Below are positions 8,193 through 17,801 of a stretch of 64,000 bases of DNA, piece after piece. The notes below the pieces were generated by a model. That model had not been told where the DNA came from, did not search any database, and saw only the letters and a list, made by a program, of their open reading frames with translations. The stretch comes from Candidatus Methylopumilus planktonicus (GTDB taxonomy: Bacteria; Pseudomonadota; Gammaproteobacteria; Burkholderiales; Methylophilaceae): positions 124,001 to 188,000 of the forward strand of contig NZ_CP040984.1 in the NCBI RefSeq assembly GCF_006364715.1. Direction: 5' to 3'. Both the position numbers and the translations under genes were made by a program. How positions within the stretch are numbered: the first letter of the stretch is position 1; the number at the start of each line of letters is the position of its first letter.

Positions 8193-9194
8193 ATGATTTT
8201 CTTACAATTATTTTTAATGTTAATAGTTATTCTAGTCGCAGCTGAGATATTTACCAATGCACTTGAGCATTTAGGGGAAAAATTAAAAATTTCGGAGGGC
8301 GTCACAGGATCAATTTTTGCAGCTATAGGAACCGCGCTTCCAGAAACGTTAGTCCCTCTATTAGCACTTTTGTCTTCTCATGGAGACGCCAAGACTAATC
8401 ACGATGTTGGGGTGGGAGCAATTTTAGGTGCCCCTCTGATGCTCTCTACTTTAACAATGTTTATTATGGCTATTTCTGTAATTGGCCATAGAGGACTTGG
8501 AGGACATCTAAAACCTGAAAAAACAGGGTTGATTAGGGATTTAGATTTTTTTATATTCTCATTTATTTTCGCTGGAATAGCCTTATTTATTCCTCATACG
8601 TCCGAACTCGCTAGAGGGTTAATAGCATTTTTAATGGTTTTTTCATATTTTATATATATTTTAATGACTATTCGAGCATCAAAAAAACTTGTGAGTGAAG
8701 GCCACTCGACTGAAGCATCGAATCCAATGTTTATGGAAAGAATTGGTTTGCCAAATAATTATCTGATTATTTCTATTCAATTACTTATTGGCTTAGCTCT
8801 TCTGATATTTGGTGCAAAAGGATTTATTTCTGGCATTGAAGAGACATCATCTATATTGGGAATTTCTGCACTTATTTTGTCGATGTTAATTATTCCAATA
8901 GCGACAGAGCTTCCTGAAAAAGTGAATAGTATTTTTTGGATTCGTAAAGGTAAAGATACACTTGCATTTGGTAATATCACTGGCGCGATGGTATTTCAAG
9001 GAACACTCCTTCCTGCAATTGGCATAATTTTAACGCCGTGGGAGCCAAGAAAAGAAGTTTATTTATGTATCTTTATAACGCTTCTTTCTTCTTTGTGGAT
9101 CAGAACTCTGATTCACAAATCTAATATAAAAGTTTGGCATTTAGGCATAAATGGCATCTTTTATTTTATCTACCTATATTTTGCACTGCATTGA
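8193..9194 (+). CDS. sodium/calcium exchanger (CaCA) family membrane protein
   Basis: 333-residue polytopic inner-membrane protein with about ten hydrophobic segments. The two inverted alpha-repeats of the cation/Ca2+ antiporter superfamily are visible: G-T-A-L-P-E-T-L-V-P (46-55, E51) and I-A-T-E-L-P-E-K-V-N-S (236-246, E239), giving the pair of acidic residues that line the ion site. The transported ions (Ca2+ or another cation, against Na+ or H+) are inferred from family only. It starts 37 bases from the divergent ampD gene. Confidence 0.85.
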   Translation: MIFLQLFLMLIVILVAAEIFTNALEHLGEKLKISEGVTGSIFAAIGTALPETLVPLLALLSSHGDAKTNHDVGVGAILGAPLMLSTLTMFIMAISVIGHRGLGGHLKPEKTGLIRDLDFFIFSFIFAGIALFIPHTSELARGLIAFLMVFSYFIYILMTIRASKKLVSEGHSTEASNPMFMERIGLPNNYLIISIQLLIGLALLIFGAKGFISGIEETSSILGISALILSMLIIPIATELPEKVNSIFWIRKGKDTLAFGNITGAMVFQGTLLPAIGIILTPWEPRKEVYLCIFITLLSSLWIRTLIHKSNIKVWHLGINGIFYFIYLYFALH

Positions 9195-9213
9195 TTGATT
9201 TAGTTTTTTATTT

Positions 9214-9660
9214 GTGAAAAAAGATAATCCGCCGCTCATTCGAGTTTATGGTTCTTTAATATATGAATTATTCGCTCTAGTACCCATATGGATGGTGGCA
9301 GGATTTATTTTTATATATTTCTTTGATGATTTTTTCGGTGCATATCGCAGGTTAATATTTCAGATTTATTTATGGCTTATCTCAGGATTTTATTTAACTT
9401 ATTGCTGGACCAAATCAGGCCAGACTCTGGCAATGAGAGCATGGAAATTAAAAATAATTTCTAGGCACGGAGCCCTAAGTAATAAATTAGCATGGAAGCG
9501 TTATGTTTATGCAACCTTGGGAGTGCTTATGGGAGGCATAGCCTTCATATGGGCACTTACAAATAAGAAACATTTATATCTTCATGATCAAATTTTGAAT
9601 AATCACTTTATTGATGTTCGGTTTTATAAATCATCATCACACCGATTGAAAAAAAGATAA
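9214..9660 (+). CDS. RDD family membrane protein
   Basis: 148 residues with about three membrane segments and the RDD domain layout: an early conserved R-V-Y/E-L block, W-T-K-S-G-Q-T-L-A-M-R-A-W-K-L after helix 2 (the most conserved part of the family), and D-Q-I-L-N near the end. The start is GTG at 9214, 19 bases after the exchanger gene. Its 3' end overlaps the 3' end of the opposite-strand lptG by 53 bases. Family function is poorly defined; some members have been linked to ion transport. Confidence 0.85.
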   Translation: MKKDNPPLIRVYGSLIYELFALVPIWMVAGFIFIYFFDDFFGAYRRLIFQIYLWLISGFYLTYCWTKSGQTLAMRAWKLKIISRHGALSNKLAWKRYVYATLGVLMGGIAFIWALTNKKHLYLHDQILNNHFIDVRFYKSSSHRLKKR

Positions 9661-10678
9661 GCGTAGGAATTACAGCACAAGATAGAGGATGCCAGTCGTT
9701 AAGAAGTCCAATATGCCTAAATCCTGAGTTCATGATCTGGTAGAAAATACCAAAAAGAATGCCTAGAAATATCTTTACATTTTTACCGCCAGAGCGTTCT
9801 TGAAAAAATCCGAATGGAATTGCAAACAATACCATTGCAATAGATGCTAGTGGATAAATTAATTTTTCCCATAAAGCTATTTCATATCTAGTAACTTTTT
9901 GCCTATTATTTTTCAGATATTTAATAAAATGTATAAGGCCCATTGATGACATTTTTTCTGGAGAGATAAGCAGAACATTCATCATTTCAGGTTTTATAAG
10001 TGATTTCCAATTTGCACTTTTGAGCGAATTTGTAGAAATCTTATCTTGATTAAAAATTGTTTGATCAACATCCTCAAGCTTCCATTCAGATTCTTTAAAA
10101 ATACCTTTTTTAGCGTTTGTAATTGTTCTTAGGTGAAAATTATTATCGAATTCGTATATATGTATATTTGATAAGCTTGTATCTGGCAAAACATGCTCAA
10201 CATTAATAAAGCTATTGCTATCTTTAATCCATAAACCAGATCTAAATTCCTGAGTCACAATAGACTCTTTGGCTGTAATTTTTATTTCTTGCGCTTTTTT
10301 TTCTGTAAAAGGAGTCACGAGATCTCCCACCGCAAATGTAAATAAAGTAAAAAATAATCCGGTAAATGAGAGTGTAAGTGCTATGTGCTTTATCGAGTAT
10401 CCGCTTGAACGTATAACAGTTAATTCAGAATTTTCAGAAAGCTGCCCGATAGCATACATAGATCCAATAAGGACTGCGATAGGGACTATTTCATAAACAT
10501 GCCCTGGGATACTAAAAACAACATAACTAAAAATACTAAGTAAGCTATACGTTCCCTTTCCTAAATCATTCATTTCTTGAATGAAATCAAAAAAAGATAA
10601 TATACCTATAAGCCCAATCATGATCCCGAAAATTGGCAAAACAAACTCTAAATTAAGATATCGATACAAAATTCTCAT
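9608..10678 (-). CDS. lptG: LPS export ABC transporter permease LptG
   Basis: Second permease of the LptB2FG complex that extracts LPS from the inner membrane and pushes it along the LptC-A-DE bridge. 356 residues: three N-terminal and three C-terminal membrane helices around a periplasmic beta-jellyroll (about 130-265). The start motif M-R-I-L-x-R-Y-L-x-L-E-F and the L-x-V-I-R-S-S-G-Y-S coupling segment fit LptG better than LptF. It overlaps lptF by 4 bases (ATGA type). lptB, lptA and lptC are not in this window. Confidence 0.94.
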   Translation of the reverse strand: MRILYRYLNLEFVLPIFGIMIGLIGILSFFDFIQEMNDLGKGTYSLLSIFSYVVFSIPGHVYEIVPIAVLIGSMYAIGQLSENSELTVIRSSGYSIKHIALTLSFTGLFFTLFTFAVGDLVTPFTEKKAQEIKITAKESIVTQEFRSGLWIKDSNSFINVEHVLPDTSLSNIHIYEFDNNFHLRTITNAKKGIFKESEWKLEDVDQTIFNQDKISTNSLKSANWKSLIKPEMMNVLLISPEKMSSMGLIHFIKYLKNNRQKVTRYEIALWEKLIYPLASIAMVLFAIPFGFFQERSGGKNVKIFLGILFGIFYQIMNSGFRHIGLLNDWHPLSCAVIPTLIFFSIGVMMIYKTEHQ

Positions 10679-11769
10679 TTTGTATTTAAGATACGTTTTA
10701 AGTTAAATAACGGCTGATTGATTGACCGTCTATAAGTAAAATAAATGGCTACAAATAAAAAAATAAGATGAATTGGCCAAAAACCAATTGTTACACTTAC
10801 TTTTTTAAGAGTGATGAATGTATTCATGATAGCTAAAAGATTATTGTAGATAATAAAAATTAACACAGCAAAAATAATATTAAGAGATCTTCCTGCCCGA
10901 GGATTGGTAAAGCTTAAGGGAATAGCTAAGAAAACTAATAGAATGCATGAAATGGGAGCTGCAATCCTCCACTGAAGTTCTAATCGGTCTCCTAGAGTAT
11001 TAGATTTAATTACATCAGAAAGTTTTTTACTATCAATACTTTCTATATAAGGCTCAACAGGTTGTTGGGCAGTCAAAATGCCATATTGATCAAATTCAGT
11101 AGTAGAAAACTCTTTTGTATTTGGAATACCCTCGTACCTTCGACCTTTTTGCAAAATAATATAGTTATCACCTTTGCTTGAAATTTCTCGATGACCATTA
11201 CTAGCAATCACCACGCCTAATTTATTATTGTGCTTTGTTTGTGCAAAAATATTTTTTACAGAACTTCCTAATTCATCAAAGCTTTCAATATAAAATACTC
11301 GATCTAAACTTTTTGATTCTTTAAACGTCCCTGGATTAAGCCTTGACAATTCATCGCGACTTTTTAATTGGCTCTTAAATTGATCGGCAGTTCTGACTGC
11401 CCAAGGGTTTAAAAAAAGTGAAAGAAATGCCACCATGAATATTGCCGGCAAAGCAAAAGAAGCAATTGGTTTAATAATCTTTGCGAGACTCAAGCCAGAG
11501 CTAAGCCAGATAATCATTTCTTGGTCACGATACCATCGAGAAAGCGTAAGAAGTACTGCTAAGAAAATAGACAGAGACAAAAGAAGGGGGGAATATTTGA
11601 TAAGATTAAGCCCCAGAATTGTCATGATTGAATCATTCGGGATAGCGCCCTTAGCTGCAAATCTAAGATAAAATGTAATTCTTTGGGCCATTACTATACT
11701 CATAAGTACCAAAAGTGCCGTAACTGAATTAACAAGCAGTTCTTTTTTTAACGAGCTTTTAAATAGCAT
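10675..11769 (-). CDS. lptF: LPS export ABC transporter permease LptF
   Basis: Partner permease of LptG. 364 residues with the same 3+3 helix plan, the S-R-W-Y-R-D-Q-E-M-I-I-W-x-S-S-G coupling helix after TM3, and F-x-N-P-R-A-G-R-S-L before the last helices, both typical of LptF. It is transcribed divergently from pepA across only 45 bases, a classic proteobacterial arrangement that supports both calls. Confidence 0.94.
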   Translation of the reverse strand: MLFKSSLKKELLVNSVTALLVLMSIVMAQRITFYLRFAAKGAIPNDSIMTILGLNLIKYSPLLLSLSIFLAVLLTLSRWYRDQEMIIWLSSGLSLAKIIKPIASFALPAIFMVAFLSLFLNPWAVRTADQFKSQLKSRDELSRLNPGTFKESKSLDRVFYIESFDELGSSVKNIFAQTKHNNKLGVVIASNGHREISSKGDNYIILQKGRRYEGIPNTKEFSTTEFDQYGILTAQQPVEPYIESIDSKKLSDVIKSNTLGDRLELQWRIAAPISCILLVFLAIPLSFTNPRAGRSLNIIFAVLIFIIYNNLLAIMNTFITLKKVSVTIGFWPIHLIFLFVAIYFTYRRSINQPLFNLKRILNTK

Positions 11770-11814
11770 TGATTTTTCCCGTTTTTAAAATTCGAGAATA
11801 TTTAAGGAATATAT

Positions 11815-13296
11815 ATGAAATTTAGCATAAAAACAGATCACCCGGAGAAACAACGATCAGATGTATTAGTCCTCGGAGTTTACGACTCACTTAAGGTTGC
11901 ATATGACAAACCAATTTTAAGCACATCTACGATTAACTATATTGCTTCTATTTTGAAACATGGTGATATGAGTGGTAAAGCTGGCTCTTCTCTTATTTTA
12001 TATAATGTGCCTGGAATAAAGATCCCAAAAATACTTTTAATAGGCCTAGGTAAAGAAAAAGAGCTAGATGGGAAAAAATACTGTGCCGCAGTAAGAGCTA
12101 TGATTTATGCACTTAAGAAAATGGACGTTAAAACAATTTCATCTTATATACAAATTGCTCCAGTTATAGAAAGTGATATTGCTTGGAATATTGAGCACTT
12201 TATAAACGAAGTTATGGACGCGAGTTATGAATTCGCTGAGCTCAAAACAATCAATAAAAAAACTAAAAAAACTTTTGATTTTCTTGTGAATGCAGATAAG
12301 AAAAATCAAAAAATCGCTGAGGCAGCGCTAAAGAAATCCTTTGCATTAGCAAAAGGGATTGAGCTTACAAAAACGCTTGGCAATCTCCCACCTAACATAT
12401 GTACACCCACTTATTTGGGCAAAAAAGCTCAAGAAATTGGAAAAGAACATGGCATGAAGATTGATGTTTTAGATCAAAAACAAATTGAAAAATTAAAAAT
12501 GGGCTCTTTCCTTGGGGTAGCTAAAGGCAGCAGACAGGCCCCAAAATTTATTATACTTCAGCACAATAAAGGTAAAAAAACACAAAAACCCATTATTTTG
12601 GTAGGCAAGGGCATTACGTTCGATGCAGGTGGCATATCAATTAAACCTGCGGGTGATATGGATGAAATGAAATACGATATGTGTGGAGCGGCTAGCGTCC
12701 TCGGTACCTTTGAGACGATTGGCCTTTTGAATCTCCCCATGAATGTCATTGGAATAATTCCAACATGTGAGAATTTACCTGATGGGTTAGCTTTGAAACC
12801 TGGAGATATTTTAACCAGTATGTCAGGCCAAACAATTGAAGTATTAAATACTGACGCTGAAGGAAGATTAATTTTATGCGATGCATTAACTTACGCAGAG
12901 AGATTTAATCCAGAGGTCGTAATTGATATTGCAACTCTCACAGGGGCATGTGTGATTGCTCTTGGGCATCACGCTTCAGCCTTGTATAGCAATGACGATA
13001 AGTTAGCTAAAGATCTTGAGTCAGCAGGTCAAATATCTATGGATCGTGTATGGCGTATGCCGTTGTGGGAAGACTATCAATCACAACTCGATAGCAACTT
13101 TGCAGATATGGCTAATATTGGCGGAAGAGCAGGAGGCAGTATTACTGCGGCTTGCTTCTTGTCTAGATTTGCAAAAAAATATAAATGGGCTCATTTGGAT
13201 ATTGCAGGAACTGCATGGAAATCCGGAAAAGCTAAAGGAGCCACGGGAAGGCCGGTTGGATTATTAACACAATATATTTTAAATAAAATATATTAA
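11815..13296 (+). CDS. pepA: leucyl aminopeptidase (M17) PepA
   Basis: Hexameric two-zinc aminopeptidase; in E. coli PepA also binds DNA in carAB control and Xer recombination. Metal and catalytic residues align with E. coli at a constant offset of five: K265, D270, K277, D288, D347, E349 and R351, within V-G-K-G-I-T-F-D-A-G-G and N-T-D-A-E-G-R-L. The length of 493 residues is normal. holC follows within 6 bases. Confidence 0.97.
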   Translation: MKFSIKTDHPEKQRSDVLVLGVYDSLKVAYDKPILSTSTINYIASILKHGDMSGKAGSSLILYNVPGIKIPKILLIGLGKEKELDGKKYCAAVRAMIYALKKMDVKTISSYIQIAPVIESDIAWNIEHFINEVMDASYEFAELKTINKKTKKTFDFLVNADKKNQKIAEAALKKSFALAKGIELTKTLGNLPPNICTPTYLGKKAQEIGKEHGMKIDVLDQKQIEKLKMGSFLGVAKGSRQAPKFIILQHNKGKKTQKPIILVGKGITFDAGGISIKPAGDMDEMKYDMCGAASVLGTFETIGLLNLPMNVIGIIPTCENLPDGLALKPGDILTSMSGQTIEVLNTDAEGRLILCDALTYAERFNPEVVIDIATLTGACVIALGHHASALYSNDDKLAKDLESAGQISMDRVWRMPLWEDYQSQLDSNFADMANIGGRAGGSITAACFLSRFAKKYKWAHLDIAGTAWKSGKAKGATGRPVGLLTQYILNKIY

Positions 13297-13302
13297 ACTT
13301 TC

Positions 13303-13719
13303 ATGACCTATATAGATTTTTATTTTAATGTAGAAAATAAATTTAATAAAATTCACGAAATCTTAGAAAAAGAAATTTTTCGAAAAAGAAAAATATATAT
13401 ATCAGTAAGTGATTTAAATGGCGCTGAGCTATTAAGCGACTTTCTGTATTCAGCTGCAGTCACTTCATTCCTTCCGCATATGATAGGAAGTTATGAAGAG
13501 AGAGCGCCTGTTCATATTGATTGGGAACATAAATCTTTAACTGATGACTTTATGGTTAATTTAAAGTCAGATATTCCACCTTCTTTTTCAAGGTACTTGA
13601 GGCTTATTGAGATTGTGTCCAACGACGACGAAGACAAGAAAAAAGCAAGAGATCGTCTAAAGTTTTATCGTGATCGCGGTTACGAGATTAAGCTGATTGA
13701 TGTTACAAAAGAAATTTAA
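13303..13719 (+). CDS. holC: DNA polymerase III chi subunit
   Basis: Chi links the clamp loader to SSB during replication. 138 residues with the HolC pattern: an I-D-F-Y opening strand, a basic stretch after the first helix, P-V-H-I-D-W mid-protein, and a C-terminal R-x-x-x-R-x-R-G-Y-E-I block. The position directly behind pepA is the standard proteobacterial location. valS, which usually follows, is absent; the next gene is a convergent gcvH whose stop abuts this one with no gap. Confidence 0.88.
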   Translation: MTYIDFYFNVENKFNKIHEILEKEIFRKRKIYISVSDLNGAELLSDFLYSAAVTSFLPHMIGSYEERAPVHIDWEHKSLTDDFMVNLKSDIPPSFSRYLRLIEIVSNDDEDKKKARDRLKFYRDRGYEIKLIDVTKEI

Positions 13720-14100
13720 TTAGCGAGTGAGTTCGGAGTATTGAGAAGCGTCTAAAAAAAGCTCTTTGTTATTTATGTCATCTTGAGATGACATTTTACA
13801 AATCCAAGTTTCATAGGGCTTGTCGTTAATTGACTCTGGAGATTTTTGTATATTAGGGTTAATTTCCATCATCACACCATTGAGCGGCCCTATTAAATCA
13901 GAAGCTGTTTTGACTGACTCAATCGTACCAAAGGCAATATCTCTTGAGATCTGACTTTGTAATTTGGGGAGCTCTACAAAAACGACATCACCTAAAAGAT
14001 TTTGGGCGAAATCGGTAATACCAATTTCATACGTAGCATCCCCAATGGATTTAATCCAGAGGTGCTCACGTGTATAGATAAGTGTATTTGGAATATTCAT
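13720..14100 (-). CDS. gcvH: glycine cleavage system H protein
   Basis: Lipoyl carrier of the glycine cleavage complex, shuttling the aminomethyl group between P, T and L proteins. The lipoylation site K64 is in G-T-I-E-S-V-K-T-A, and the family opening R-E-H-L-W-I and the G-D-V-V-F-V-E-L-P strand are present. The length of 126 residues is normal. gcvT and gcvP are not beside it, so they must lie elsewhere if the pathway is complete. Confidence 0.96.
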   Translation of the reverse strand: MNIPNTLIYTREHLWIKSIGDATYEIGITDFAQNLLGDVVFVELPKLQSQISRDIAFGTIESVKTASDLIGPLNGVMMEINPNIQKSPESINDKPYETWICKMSSQDDINNKELFLDASQYSELTR

Positions 14101-14207
14101 AATAAATTAGTTAAAGGCAATTTTATCTTTAAATACATTAAGTTAATGACAAATATGTTTTTTTTGTTTATTATCGCGTAAATTTAGTATGAATAGGAGA
14201 TTACAGA

Positions 14208-15128
14208 ATGAGAGAACGTATCAGACTTTTTTTCATCCTAAGCATTACTTTTTTTCTTGCATTACCTGCAATCACAGTCCAAGCAAAACCATCAAAAGCA
14301 GAGATAGCTCGCATATCTCGAGCAGATACCAAAACCAATAAAGACGGCCTTTTAAGGGTAGCCTCTTCAAACGCTCTTATTGTAAATCAAAATACTGGCG
14401 AAGTATTATTTGCTAAAGATACTGACGCTTTAACTTCTATTGCTTCAGTTACTAAGCTTATGACTGCTATGGTAACTTTAGATGCAAATCTTTCTATGGA
14501 TGAAGAGATTGCCATCACGAATGAAGATGTAGATACGGTAAAAAATTCAAGTTCAAAATTGCCAGTGGGAACAGTCTTGCCCCGCTCAGAATTGCTTAAA
14601 ATTGCTTTGATTGCTTCTGATAATCGTGCAGCATCCGCTTTGGGTAGAAATTATCCAACAGGAAAAGCTGGTTTCGTAAATGCCATGAATATTAAAGCTT
14701 TACAACTTGACATGACGCGCAGTGAATTTGCAGACCCTACAGGGCTTAATAATCATAATATGTCGACAGCTGAAGATCTTGTAAAGATGGTAAAAGCCGC
14801 ATACCAATACCCTGAAATTCGAGAAATTACAACGACAGCTTCATACGAAGCTTACGTTAAAGGACATCGTGCGCCAGTAAATTTTAATAATACTAATGGA
14901 CTGATAAGAAAGAGTGACTGGATTATTGGCTTATCAAAAACTGGCTTTATCCAAGAAGCTGGAAGATGCCTAGTCATGCAAGCCATAATAAGTGGACAGC
15001 CTATGATTATAGTATTACTTAAATCTTATGGAAGTGCTACTCGAACTGCAGATGCAAATAGAATTCGTAAGTGGATCGAAAAAACCTCTTCAATTTCTCA
15101 TTTAAATCTATCTAAACAAGACAGCTAA
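14208..15128 (+). CDS. pbpG: penicillin-binding protein 7-type D-alanyl-D-alanine endopeptidase
   Basis: S11-family serine peptidase of the periplasm that trims peptidoglycan peptides. A signal peptide occupies residues 1-26 (cleavage after V-Q-A). The three penicillin-binding motifs are all present: S80-V-T-K83, S137-D-N139 and K244-T-G246. The length of 306 residues and the A-S-D-N-R-A-A context favour PBP7/PbpG endopeptidase over the larger DacA/C carboxypeptidases. A GGAG ribosome binding site precedes the ATG. Its stop overlaps the stop of convergent topA. Confidence 0.88.
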   Translation: MRERIRLFFILSITFFLALPAITVQAKPSKAEIARISRADTKTNKDGLLRVASSNALIVNQNTGEVLFAKDTDALTSIASVTKLMTAMVTLDANLSMDEEIAITNEDVDTVKNSSSKLPVGTVLPRSELLKIALIASDNRAASALGRNYPTGKAGFVNAMNIKALQLDMTRSEFADPTGLNNHNMSTAEDLVKMVKAAYQYPEIREITTTASYEAYVKGHRAPVNFNNTNGLIRKSDWIIGLSKTGFIQEAGRCLVMQAIISGQPMIIVLLKSYGSATRTADANRIRKWIEKTSSISHLNLSKQDS

Positions 15129-15140
15129 ACTTTTTTAGCT
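15123..15140. terminator. stem-loop shared by convergent pbpG and topA
   Basis: AGCTAAA (15123-15129) pairs with TTTAGCT (15134-15140) around a 4-base loop, covering both stop codons. A T-rich stretch follows on the + strand. It is short and could be fortuitous. Confidence 0.4.
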
Positions 15141-17686
15141 TTTACAGCTTTCTTCTTTGCTGCAGGTTTTTTAATAGCTTCTTTTTTCTCAGATGTTTTC
15201 TTAACAGTTGTTTTTTTAGCTGCTGTTTTCTTTTTGCCCTTGCTCGAAGCTTCTTTATGAGTAATTAGTATTAGAGCCTCTTCCAAAGTAATTTTTTCGA
15301 TATCCTGATCTTTTGACAAGGTAACTTTAGTAGATCCTTTTTGAAGGTATATGCCATATCGACCATTAAAAATTTCAACCGAAAGGTTTGCTTCGGGATC
15401 GTTACCCAAAATTCTTAAAGGAGCATTTTTAGCAATAGCTTCTGCTATTAACTCAAGGGCTCGATCCAGTGTGATATCAAAAATAGATTCGGATCTTGGA
15501 ATAGATTTAAATTTGCCATCATAATTTACATAAGGCCCAAAACGTCCAATATTTACAATCACTTTTTTGGCAGTTTCAGGGTGGAGACCTAACTCCTTAG
15601 GAAGGGATAGAAGATTTAATGCTATGTCTTCATTTAAATCACTCAATGAAATTTCTTTAGGAACACTAACGCGCTTAGGTTTCTTTTTGCTGTCTTCTTC
15701 TTGAACGCCTACTTGAAGATAAGGCCCATAGGGGCCTACCAAAAGAAGAACATCTTTGCCGGTTTCAGGATCTTTGCAAACAAGAACAGGCTCATTCGGA
15801 GCGCTTGAGTCACCATTTACATTTCTTGTGTAATCACAATCTGGGTAGCCTGAGCATCCAATGAACTTACCTCTCCTACCAAGTCTAGAGAATAAAGGTT
15901 TGCCGCATTTAGGACAGTCTTCATTAATAGCTTCTTGTGTAATTTCAGCTCGATCGATATTTGATTTTTCAATAATTGTTTTATTGAAGTCATCCCAAAA
16001 GCTTTTAAGAAGCGGAATCCATTCTTTATTATTCTCTGCAATTTCGTCTAAAGAGCTTTCAAGACCAGCAGTAAAATCATAATCTACATAGCGAGTAAAA
16101 TGCTCAGTTAAAAATTTATTAACTACACGACCTACATCAGTAGGCATAAATCTTTTTTTATCGAGAATGACATATTCACGATCTTGAAGTGTTGAAATAA
16201 TACTTGCATAGGTAGAAGGTCTTCCAATGCCATATTCTTCCAACGATTTGACTAGGCTGGCTTCAGAGTATCTGGGCGGTGGCTCAGTGAAATGTTGATC
16301 CCCATAAATTTTATCAATAGTTAGAATTTCGCCAGTTTCCAGTGGAGGTAATTTAAGAGAGTCTTCATCTTCATTTGAAGCGTCATCTAAGCTTTCAGTA
16401 TAGATAGCAATAAATCCTGGGAATATAAGCGTTTGCCCCGTCGCCCTGAATAAATTTGCTTCAGAGCCAATTGCAAGATCAACACTCACTGCATCAAACT
16501 TTGCTGGCGTCATTTGGCTAGCTAAAGATCGCTTCCATATCATTTCGTATAACTTAAATTGTTCAGGAGACAATTTACCGATAAGGCTCTGGGGTGTTCG
16601 GCTAATATCTGTTGGTCTAATAGCTTCATGTGCCTCTTGCGCATTTTTTGATTTTGTTTTGTAAAAAATAGGCGCTTTAGGTAAATAATCTGCTTCAAAA
16701 TTTGACTGAATGTATCCTCTAATTTGATTCATCGCTTCATTTGAGAGCGAGAGTGAATCAGTCCTCATGTAAGTAATTAATCCTACGGCACCGCTGCCAG
16801 TATCAAGACCTTCATATAGCTGCTGGGCAATTCTCATGGCTCGGCTCGTTGTAAAACCCAGTTTGCGAACTGACTCTTGTTGAAGTGTTGATGTTGAGAA
16901 TGGGGGCGCAGGGTTGCGCGTTCTTTGTTTTTTTTCAACGCGCGTAACTTTTGTTTTTCCAGCACTTTCTAGAAGTAATTTACCAACAATATTTTCGTGA
17001 TCTTCTTTTGAAGTAATAGTAAATTGCTCTACTTTTTTATTGTCGAGCTGAACGAGTTTTGCTTGAAATTTATTTTTAGACTTAATAGAATCTAAATGAA
17101 TCGTCCAATATTCTTGGCTGATAAATTTTTCGATTTCAATTTCTCTTTCAATAATAAGCCTTAATGCTGGGCTCTGAACTCTTCCCGCCGATAATCCTCT
17201 TCTGATTTTCTTCCAAAGTAGAGGTGATAAATTGAAACCTACAAGATAGTCGAGCGCTCTTCTAGCTTGCTGAGCGTTGACAAGAGGCATTGATATATCT
17301 CGAGGATGTTCAATGGCATACTCAATAGCTGATTTCGTAATTTCCTGAAAAATGACTCTTTTAATTAACTTATCTTTAGTTAATTTTTTTTCATTGAGTA
17401 TCTCCAGGATATGCCATGAAATAGCTTCTCCTTCTCGGTCAGGATCCGTAGCTAGATAGACTTCATCAGATTTTTTTACGGCCCTTGCGATTTCATCAAC
17501 ATGCCTGGAGTTTCTTTCAATAATTGCATAATTCATTTTGAAATTATTATCTGTTTCAACGGCACCTGTTTTTGGAATAAGGTCACGCACATGGCCATAA
17601 GATGCTAAAACTTCGAATTTATTGCCAAGATACTTTTGAAGAGTTTTGGCTTTAGATGGTGATTCAACAATTAAAAGTTTAGACAT
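15125..17686 (-). CDS. topA: DNA topoisomerase I
   Basis: Type IA topoisomerase that relaxes negative supercoils. The TOPRIM acidic residues are in D81-P-D83-R-E85-G-E, and the catalytic Tyr306 is in I-T-Y-M-R-T-D-S. A four-Cys zinc finger (C-P-K-C ... C-S-G-Y-P-D-C) begins near residue 580 and further topoisomerase C-terminal repeats follow. The last 40 residues are a Lys/Ala/Thr-rich tail resembling histone H1-like tails. 853 residues is a normal length for betaproteobacteria. Confidence 0.97.
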   Translation of the reverse strand: MSKLLIVESPSKAKTLQKYLGNKFEVLASYGHVRDLIPKTGAVETDNNFKMNYAIIERNSRHVDEIARAVKKSDEVYLATDPDREGEAISWHILEILNEKKLTKDKLIKRVIFQEITKSAIEYAIEHPRDISMPLVNAQQARRALDYLVGFNLSPLLWKKIRRGLSAGRVQSPALRLIIEREIEIEKFISQEYWTIHLDSIKSKNKFQAKLVQLDNKKVEQFTITSKEDHENIVGKLLLESAGKTKVTRVEKKQRTRNPAPPFSTSTLQQESVRKLGFTTSRAMRIAQQLYEGLDTGSGAVGLITYMRTDSLSLSNEAMNQIRGYIQSNFEADYLPKAPIFYKTKSKNAQEAHEAIRPTDISRTPQSLIGKLSPEQFKLYEMIWKRSLASQMTPAKFDAVSVDLAIGSEANLFRATGQTLIFPGFIAIYTESLDDASNEDEDSLKLPPLETGEILTIDKIYGDQHFTEPPPRYSEASLVKSLEEYGIGRPSTYASIISTLQDREYVILDKKRFMPTDVGRVVNKFLTEHFTRYVDYDFTAGLESSLDEIAENNKEWIPLLKSFWDDFNKTIIEKSNIDRAEITQEAINEDCPKCGKPLFSRLGRRGKFIGCSGYPDCDYTRNVNGDSSAPNEPVLVCKDPETGKDVLLLVGPYGPYLQVGVQEEDSKKKPKRVSVPKEISLSDLNEDIALNLLSLPKELGLHPETAKKVIVNIGRFGPYVNYDGKFKSIPRSESIFDITLDRALELIAEAIAKNAPLRILGNDPEANLSVEIFNGRYGIYLQKGSTKVTLSKDQDIEKITLEEALILITHKEASSKGKKKTAAKKTTVKKTSEKKEAIKKPAAKKKAVKAKKV

Positions 17687-17716
17687 TAGGGTTTTCTAGA
17701 TCAAAAATTTGGGTGA

Positions 17717-17745
17717 ATAATAAATTTAAATCTTGATATATACAA
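17717..17745 (-). promoter_or_regulatory. promoter for topA
   Basis: Read on the minus strand, TTGTAT (17745-17740) and TATTAT (17722-17717) are spaced by 17 bases and end 30 bases upstream of the topA ATG. The surrounding 115-base gap is otherwise featureless AT-rich sequence. Confidence 0.5.
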
Positions 17746-17801
17746 GGTGTCTATACTAACTTAGTTAAATAAATTACGTTAATTAAATTTAAATAATGAT
17801 T

